A stretch of DNA of 21,225 bases from CAVQCT01 sp964520865 (lineage in GTDB: Bacteria; Zixibacteria; MSB-5A5; GN15; FEB-12): positions 1-21,225 of the forward strand of contig CAZFOY010000054.1 in the NCBI GenBank assembly GCA_964520865.1, given 5' to 3'. Position 1 is the stretch's first letter, and the number at the start of each line of letters is the position of its first letter. This document shows positions 13,194 to 18,980 of this stretch, piece by piece. The position numbers and the translations under genes are program-made. The notes below the pieces were generated by a model, which had not been told where the DNA came from, did no database searches, and saw only the letters and a program-made list of their open reading frames with translations.

Positions 13194-15914
13194 ATGCGAG
13201 TGGGCGAATTGGAGAAATGGGGCATACCGTCGCGGATAATCGAGCGATGGAGCGGTCGTCAGGGTGAATCGTTATTGCCGGTGCAGGGTCGGGCGGTGCG
13301 TAAAGGACTGATCGGACAGCCGGGCAACAATGCGGAAGCGCAGCCGGTCAGGATGCTGATATCGGCGCCGACCTCATCCGGGAAATCGTTCTGTGCCGAA
13401 CTGGCGGCGATTCGGGCGATCACGATGCGTCAGAAGACGGTTATCCTGATGCCGCTGAAGTCGCTGGCCGAACAGAAGTACGATTTGTTTGTGCGCACTT
13501 ACGGCGATATCGGAATCAAGATCCTGATCGTGACCGGCGACCATCCGGAAAATGATGCCCGGTTCGCCGCCGGGGATTATCAGATCGCGATCGCAATCTA
13601 CGAAAAGTTCGACCTGATGCTGACAGCTTCGCTCGATGCCCTCGCAACGATCGGGCTGGTGGTGATCGATGAAATCCAGACTATCTGTGAACCGGGGAGA
13701 GGTGCGATGCTCGAGCGGTTGCTCACCAAAATCAGGGCCTCGGTTTATGAACCGTCGCTGGTCGGTCTGTCCGCGGTTATCGGCGATGACGCGGTGTCGG
13801 CGGGGCGTCTGGCCGAGTGGCTCGATGCCGTGCTGGTCGAAGAAACGACACGTCCGGTCGATCTGATGCGGGGAGTGGCGGTCGAAGGGTCTTATCAGTA
13901 TCGCTTCTTCAATAACGGTCTCGATGGCAGTGAGCCGTTTGTCCGTTTCAACGACGCGAATGATCCGTTCGAAGGGTTTGTCGAACAGATCAAGAAGGAC
14001 GATGGTTCGACCCTGGTCTTTCTGAAATCCCGGATGGAGACGGTTGACCGGGCGTTTCAACTGGCGGCAAAGGTGAGCTGGCCCGAAGCAAAGCAGGCGC
14101 TGGAGCGGCTCGATGGCGAGGAGCCATCGTTTCTCGTCCGTTCTCTTCGTCAATCACTGAGCCGGGGAGTGGCTTTCCATAATGCCGACCTCTCGCCGCA
14201 TCAAAGGAGAATTGTCGAGCAAGCATTTATGGAAAAGGAAGTTAAGGTGCTTTTCTCGACAACTACTTTAGCGATGGGGGTGAACCTTCCGGCCGATACC
14301 GTCTATCTGGAAACGGTCAAATATACTTCAGGCAAGTACGATGACCGACCATCGCTTATCCCTGTTTCGAAAGCCGAATTCGACAATATGACCGGACGGG
14401 CGGGGCGTCTGGGGATGAAGCGGGAGATTTCCCGGCCGGGACGGGCAATCGTAATCGCCGAATCGGAATTCGACCGGGATATCCTCTGGGAGACGTATAT
14501 CGCCGCGGATCGTCCGGCGCCGATGATCTCGGCGTTTGCCTCGATGCCACCCGAAGACTGGCTGCTCGATATGATCGTTTGTGGACTTCTCGACAATACC
14601 GGTAGGCAGGCACTGCAATCATTGTTCGAGCAGACCCTGTATTCGCATATCGGTCAGCAGGGAGAGCTTGATTTTACCGATACCCTGGAGCTTCTCACTG
14701 CAGAGGGGCTGGTGACGATCGAGGAATCGGGGGGAGAAGTATCGGCGACTTCGATGGGCCAGGCGGTCGCCCGGACCGGTCTGTCGGTACGTCAGGCGAT
14801 ACATTATCTGACCAAATTCTCCGAGCGACACCCCGAATCCGATTCCGACTGGATTGCTTTCGTCCTGCAGGGACCGGCGTGGCATCTGCCGCCTGCTATT
14901 CTTACCCGGGTTGAACAGATGAAGCAGTCTCCTTTGAAACTTCTCTATCGCCAGTTCGACCACCTGCTCAATGAAGCCGCCCGTCTGTTCGGCGGGAAGC
15001 AATCGACAGAATCTCAGGAACCGTTGTCGTATCGTCAGGCCGCTTCGTTAAAGGCGTTTCTCCTGCTCGAAGAATGGCGGCAATTGACCCCGGTACAGCG
15101 ATTGGAAGAACGCTATCAGATGCACCTTGGGCAGATCCTCAATCTTGGAGACACCACCGCCCACCTTCTTCGCTCGGTCGGAGAACTTATCGCTGCTATC
15201 GATAGAGAGACCCCGTTCCGTGAACACCTGAAGCAGCTGGCGTTTGAAGTGCGCTACGGTTTGCCGTTCGATCTGCAGCCGATCCATGAGCGGCTGGGAA
15301 GCTGGCTGAGCCGGTCCGACTTCGACCGGATCAGCAGGGCAGGGGTGGGCAGTCTCGAAGATTTATGTACCCTCCCGCCGGAGGAATTGTCCGGGCTGAT
15401 AACAGGCAAAGAAAAGCTGAACAAAGTAACAAAGAGAATCGAAGAGCTTAAACAGGAGGTTCACATGGCAACCAGAACCAATCTATCGCAGATGCGCCCG
15501 GGACATATCGCACCATCGATCTATCTTGAGCCGGAGTCCGTTATTATCGACGGGACATTCGAACGGGAGCGCTACCTGGTGAAGATCAACGGTTTTCCTG
15601 TCCGGTTGACCGGAAAGTCGTTCAAGTACTTCGCCAAACTGGCGTGGTCACGAGTAAATCGTGATTCCGGATGGATTTACAAGGAAGATATCGAGGTTGG
15701 CTTTAACCAGGCGAGATATCTCTATCGGATGAAGGGAGAGCTGGCCGACGGGCTGAATATCTCCTGGCCGATTATCGAGAATAATCGCCTCGGGTACTAC
15801 CGGCTGAATGTTGATCCGTCCAGGATTGATATCAATGTCGAGAATCTCAAAGACCATCCGGACTATGAAGTCCGTCAGCTTGTCATTAATAACGAACTCA
15901 GAACGGTCAACTGA
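13194..15914 (+). CDS. Ski2/Hel308-like superfamily 2 helicase with C-terminal OmpR-type winged helix
   Basis: 906 aa; AGGATGAG lies before the ATG. Helicase motifs in order: Q-like LLPVQ (27-31), Walker A APTSSGKS (58-65), Ia MPLKSLAEQ (86-94), II DEIQ (159-162, in place of DExH), III GLSAVIG (191-197), IV TLVFLKSR (273-280), V FSTTTLAMGVNLP (354-366) and VI NMTGRAGRLG (398-407). These are the ATPase and unwinding residues of Ski2-like helicases. A winged-helix/ratchet region (about 440-690) and a helix-hairpin-helix (about 703-752, SRAGVGSLEDLCTLPPEEL) follow, as in Hel308. Residues about 782-872 look like an OmpR/PhoB DNA-binding winged helix: VRLTGKSFKYFAKLA, GWIYKEDI, Y..R.KGEL, IENNRLGYYRL. 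This fusion is not a standard Hel308 layout. A strong internal ribosome site lies at the fusion point (15454). DNA repair, replication restart or defence are possible roles; no nuclease partner is seen. Confidence 0.88.
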   Translation: MRVGELEKWGIPSRIIERWSGRQGESLLPVQGRAVRKGLIGQPGNNAEAQPVRMLISAPTSSGKSFCAELAAIRAITMRQKTVILMPLKSLAEQKYDLFVRTYGDIGIKILIVTGDHPENDARFAAGDYQIAIAIYEKFDLMLTASLDALATIGLVVIDEIQTICEPGRGAMLERLLTKIRASVYEPSLVGLSAVIGDDAVSAGRLAEWLDAVLVEETTRPVDLMRGVAVEGSYQYRFFNNGLDGSEPFVRFNDANDPFEGFVEQIKKDDGSTLVFLKSRMETVDRAFQLAAKVSWPEAKQALERLDGEEPSFLVRSLRQSLSRGVAFHNADLSPHQRRIVEQAFMEKEVKVLFSTTTLAMGVNLPADTVYLETVKYTSGKYDDRPSLIPVSKAEFDNMTGRAGRLGMKREISRPGRAIVIAESEFDRDILWETYIAADRPAPMISAFASMPPEDWLLDMIVCGLLDNTGRQALQSLFEQTLYSHIGQQGELDFTDTLELLTAEGLVTIEESGGEVSATSMGQAVARTGLSVRQAIHYLTKFSERHPESDSDWIAFVLQGPAWHLPPAILTRVEQMKQSPLKLLYRQFDHLLNEAARLFGGKQSTESQEPLSYRQAASLKAFLLLEEWRQLTPVQRLEERYQMHLGQILNLGDTTAHLLRSVGELIAAIDRETPFREHLKQLAFEVRYGLPFDLQPIHERLGSWLSRSDFDRISRAGVGSLEDLCTLPPEELSGLITGKEKLNKVTKRIEELKQEVHMATRTNLSQMRPGHIAPSIYLEPESVIIDGTFERERYLVKINGFPVRLTGKSFKYFAKLAWSRVNRDSGWIYKEDIEVGFNQARYLYRMKGELADGLNISWPIIENNRLGYYRLNVDPSRIDINVENLKDHPDYEVRQLVINNELRTVN
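15454..15467 (+). promoter_or_regulatory. Strong internal Shine-Dalgarno and ATG in the helicase gene
   Basis: AGGAGGT (15454-15460) and ATG at 15465 with five bases between GGAGG and the ATG: a better initiation site than the one for the full-length protein. It is in frame, at codon 758, right between the helix-hairpin-helix and the winged helix. The match to a domain border makes chance less likely. Confidence 0.5.
15465..15914 (+). CDS. Possible internally initiated OmpR-type winged-helix protein (149 aa)
   Basis: If translation starts at 15465, the product MATRTNLSQM...ELRTVN (149 aa) holds only the winged-helix DNA-binding domain (residues about 25-115 of this form) plus a C-terminal tail. 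The recognition-helix region YKEDIEVGFNQARYLYRMKGEL is complete. It may act alone as a transcription regulator, for example of its own palindromic promoter at 12786, or join the helicase as a subunit. Alternatively the site is a relic of a recent fusion of two genes, or only a Glu-Val-rich coding coincidence. Internal starts giving a second functional product are known for McrB and for the Cas11 small subunit within some cas8 genes. Confidence 0.35.
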   Translation: MATRTNLSQMRPGHIAPSIYLEPESVIIDGTFERERYLVKINGFPVRLTGKSFKYFAKLAWSRVNRDSGWIYKEDIEVGFNQARYLYRMKGELADGLNISWPIIENNRLGYYRLNVDPSRIDINVENLKDHPDYEVRQLVINNELRTVN

Positions 15915-15969
15915 GGCGCTCCGGCAGGCTCCGAAACCCAAATCCCCCACTTGGTTCGTTGTTCCACCG

Positions 15970-15998
15970 CTGCCGGCAGGGAGTCTCCCTGCCGGCAG
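15970..15998. terminator. Perfect 13-bp hairpin after the helicase gene
   Basis: CTGCCGGCAGGGA (15970-15982) pairs perfectly with TCCCTGCCGGCAG (15986-15998) around GTC. No T-run follows (TTATACTA), so it may be a Rho-assisted terminator, an mRNA 3' stabiliser, or a dispersed palindrome. It separates the helicase unit from the Lon gene. Confidence 0.5.
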
Positions 15999-16072
15999 TT
16001 ATACTACCGATCAAACTTATCTTTTCCGGCCATGTTATACAGATAGGTCCATGTCGATCGGTAAAATACTGA

Positions 16073-16097
16073 TTGACAAAAATTCGATATTCGAATT
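16073..16097 (+). promoter_or_regulatory. -35-like box with adjoining operator-like palindrome before the Lon-type gene
   Basis: Perfect TTGACA at 16073-16078 is followed by the inverted repeat AATTCG-ATATT-CGAATT (16081-16097). No good -10 at 17 bases; a TTTGAT at 16100-16105 would need a 21-base spacer. The layout, palindrome just downstream of the -35, repeats that of the promoter at 12786. Promoter call is tentative. Confidence 0.4.
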
Positions 16098-16151
16098 GCT
16101 TTGATTCAGTTGTCGGGCCAGCCGCCGATAATAAAGGAAAACGAGACCTAA

Positions 16152-18623
16152 ATGATTATTAGAAGCATAGATATACTCCCCTTCTTGATCTCGGACCGGG
16201 AAGAAAAATACCCGGTTTTGCCTATTCGTACCGGTGTGCTCTTTCCGGGCACCATGTTCACCATTCAGGTCGGTCGGCAGGAGAACCTCCAGCTTATACA
16301 GCATTGCCGTGAGGGGAAGAAGGAATTCATAGCGGCTTATTCCCCCACCCATGAGAACAACGGCGCGCTCTCCCCGGTACATCAGATAGGTGTGACTGCG
16401 GTCATTCGCGATATCCGGACCGGATTGGGCAACTCCGAGCTGGTGACGATTGAAGGCCGGAGGCGGGTCGCGATCACCAAGATCCTCGACACCGAGCCGT
16501 TCATAACCGCATCGGCCAACTTTATCGATACCCCGAAGGCTGATCTGGAGGGGATTAAGGATCAGGTCGACGAAGTGATTGCGACTATTCGCGAAATCAC
16601 GCAGCTCGACACAACCTACTCTCCTGAGCTATTGTACGTCCTCAAGATGATCAACCAGGACGCTTCGCTGTTTGCCGACACGGTTGCATCGTCATTTCAC
16701 TTCACGCTGGCCGCCAAACAGGAAATCCTGGAGACGATAAACCTCGAACAGCGCTATGAGCGGCTGCTGAGCTATCTCAATCTGGAGCTGAACCGGATAG
16801 TCACCGTCCACACGATAAATACTAATGTCAACAAGACAATCGAACAGGAACAGCAGAAGCACTTCCTTCGTCAGCAACTCTTCGAGATACGCAAGATGCT
16901 CGGGGAGGACTTTACGGAAGAGAAGGAAGCCAACCGATACAAGGGGATTATCAAGGGGAATCCGAACCTTCCTTACGAAGTAGTCGCAAGGACGATGATC
17001 GAAGCTGACAGGTTGTCACAGCTGTCCACTGCCTCCGCCGAGTACGGCGTGACCAAGAATTATCTCGATTGGGTTCTGGCTTTGCCGTGGGGAAAATGTC
17101 ATCCGGAAGATTATCAGATTTCCGACGTCGAGAAAACTCTTTCGTCCGAATACTACGGTCCGACTAATCTCAAGGAACAGATTCTCCAGCGGTTCTCGGT
17201 GCGAAAGCTGCTGGGCGGGACGAACGAGGGACCGACTCTTTGCCTGATCGGCGCTCCCGGGACCGGAAAGGCTGCCCTCGCCAGGGCAATTGCGAAAGCA
17301 CTCAAGAAGGAATTCGTGCGTATCTCGGTCGGCGGGATTTCCGATGTCGCTGAGATAAAGGGAACTACGAGGACATTTCTGGGAGCAATGCCCGGTAAGA
17401 TTATTCGAGCCCTGCGCGATGTTGGTGCCTGCGATCCGGTGGTCCTGATCGAAGACATAGATTACTTCAATGTCGACAACGATTCTTCGGTCAATATGGC
17501 GTTGCTTGAGGCGATCGATAATCGCATCAACTCCCGTTTTCTCGACAACTATATCGGTGTGCCGTTCGACCTAAGTAAGGTCGTATTCATATGTTCGGTC
17601 CGATCATTTGAAGAGATACCTGAGCAGTTTATTCCGCGGTTCGAGTTGATCGAATTGCCCGGCTATATCGAGAAGGAGAAGATCGTTATCACAAAACGAT
17701 ACCTCATTCCGAAGCTGCTTAAGAAACACGGGATTTTGAAAACGGAATTGAAATTCGGTGATCGCACCCTGGCGTACATTATTAACCGGTATACTCAGGA
17801 AGCCGGTCTGCTCGGTCTTTCGCAGCAGCTGGAAAAGATCTGCCGAAAGGTGGCGTTGGAGAAAGTCTCCAAGCGGAAGAAATCCTGGACTTTGAACGAA
17901 AAGAGCATACCTAATTACCTCGGGCAACCGGTGTTTATCCCGGAGAAGGCGGAGCTCAGCCCTGAGATTGGTATTGCGGCCGGGCTCGCCTGGACCGGCG
18001 CCGGGGGAGACCTCATGTTCATTGAGGGGTTGAAAATGAAGGGAGAGGGGCAGATCCTGACCACCGGTTCGCTTGGCGAAGTCATGAAGGAGTCGATTCA
18101 AGCGGCCCACTCATATATCAAGTCGAAAGCAGACATTCTTGGCATAGATTTCTCCGATTTCAACGATTTTGACATTCATATCCATTTCCCGTCCGGTGCG
18201 ATCCCCAAAGATGGACCTTCGGCCGGTGTGACCGTGTGTCTCGTCATCGCATCGGTGATGGCGGAGCGACCGATTCGCAACGACATAGCCATGACCGGGG
18301 AGGTCACGCTCCGCGGCAAGGTTCTTCCGGTAGGAGGGATCAAGGAGAAGGTCTCGGCGGCCTATCGGGCAGGTATTTTCCAGGTGGCCATACCGAAGGA
18401 GAACAAAAAGGACATAAAGGACCTTCCTAAAGAGATACTGCGCAAAACGAAATTCACTTTCCTCGAGCGCGTGGACGAATTGTTTGAATTGTGTTTGCTT
18501 GACTTCAAACCGTCGACATATACGCTGCAGAAAATCTTCGCTGAAGAGATGGAAAAGGCTCGTAAGCGGCGCCGCACCACGTCTTCGAAGTCGAAAACGA
18601 AAGCGGCCAAGCCGAAGCGATGA
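16152..18623 (+). CDS. lon: Lon-family protease with altered ATPase motifs
   Basis: 823 aa, the usual LonA length; AAAGGAAAACGAG precedes the ATG. Order: LON substrate-binding domain (about 18-215, LPIRTGVLFPG), coiled linker, AAA+ module (about 300-570), protease domain (about 600-785) and a Lys/Arg-rich tail (803-823). The protease dyad is intact: Ser690 in GPSAG and Lys731 in GGIKEK. The pore-loop aromatic (F409 in TFLGAMPG) and arginine finger (R496) are kept. But the ATPase is changed at key sites: Walker A GAPGTGKA lacks the Thr/Ser after Lys373; Walker B reads LIEDID instead of LLDEID; the sensor 1 Asn is Arg484 (CSVRS for TSNS); the sensor 2 Arg is Leu554 (AGLLGL for AGVRGL). So it may be poorly active or inactive as an ATPase: a specialised Lon paralogue rather than the housekeeping enzyme (inference). 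The symbol is at family level. Confidence 0.9.
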   Translation: MIIRSIDILPFLISDREEKYPVLPIRTGVLFPGTMFTIQVGRQENLQLIQHCREGKKEFIAAYSPTHENNGALSPVHQIGVTAVIRDIRTGLGNSELVTIEGRRRVAITKILDTEPFITASANFIDTPKADLEGIKDQVDEVIATIREITQLDTTYSPELLYVLKMINQDASLFADTVASSFHFTLAAKQEILETINLEQRYERLLSYLNLELNRIVTVHTINTNVNKTIEQEQQKHFLRQQLFEIRKMLGEDFTEEKEANRYKGIIKGNPNLPYEVVARTMIEADRLSQLSTASAEYGVTKNYLDWVLALPWGKCHPEDYQISDVEKTLSSEYYGPTNLKEQILQRFSVRKLLGGTNEGPTLCLIGAPGTGKAALARAIAKALKKEFVRISVGGISDVAEIKGTTRTFLGAMPGKIIRALRDVGACDPVVLIEDIDYFNVDNDSSVNMALLEAIDNRINSRFLDNYIGVPFDLSKVVFICSVRSFEEIPEQFIPRFELIELPGYIEKEKIVITKRYLIPKLLKKHGILKTELKFGDRTLAYIINRYTQEAGLLGLSQQLEKICRKVALEKVSKRKKSWTLNEKSIPNYLGQPVFIPEKAELSPEIGIAAGLAWTGAGGDLMFIEGLKMKGEGQILTTGSLGEVMKESIQAAHSYIKSKADILGIDFSDFNDFDIHIHFPSGAIPKDGPSAGVTVCLVIASVMAERPIRNDIAMTGEVTLRGKVLPVGGIKEKVSAAYRAGIFQVAIPKENKKDIKDLPKEILRKTKFTFLERVDELFELCLLDFKPSTYTLQKIFAEEMEKARKRRRTTSSKSKTKAAKPKR

Positions 18624-18980
18624 GCCTTGCCGCTTCCCTCGCATCCCAAAATCACTTGACAAATCCGCTACCCGTATCTTTATTGAAATAACGAAGGTAC
18701 CGGGATTTCTTGCAGGACGATATTTCATTTCCGTACGCCTGAGACGCGATCATTAGCATGACCAATCGAAGCGCGGACTGTCGGCCGGATGTAAGCATCG
18801 GTACATCGGCTCAGTCTTACCGATTCCGGAGACCGGATTCGGCTTCAATGTTCTTTCAGGTCTGAGAGTGAGAAGCGAATCACTCCCATATCGTCAAATC
18901 GTCCGCAAGAGTAAGATTCGTCCCGCAACTTAAGAACAAAATGCAAAGAGCTCACATATAGCATGGAGGCAATCGGAGCC
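18624..18980 (+). other. Gene-free leader region with hairpin
   Basis: 357 bases without a convincing gene. It holds a promoter (18656-18684) and then a ~290-base leader for the secreted repeat protein. Within it CCGATTCCGG (18820-18829) pairs with CCGGATTCGG (18833-18842) around AGA with one T-T mismatch. I recognise no riboswitch class. No terminator with a T-run follows the Lon-type gene. Confidence 0.5.
18656..18684 (+). promoter_or_regulatory. Putative promoter of the secreted repeat protein
   Basis: Perfect TTGACA at 18656-18661, 17-base spacer, weak -10 TTTATT at 18679-18684 (four of six matches). It starts 32 bases after the Lon stop. Confidence 0.45.

Noticed and set aside
13194..18623. 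Known defence systems: Hachiman (helicase with HamA) or BREX (BrxL Lon-like)
   Set aside because: No HamA-type nuclease, methylase, PglZ or BrxC gene is present, and the Lon here has full LonA architecture rather than BrxL.
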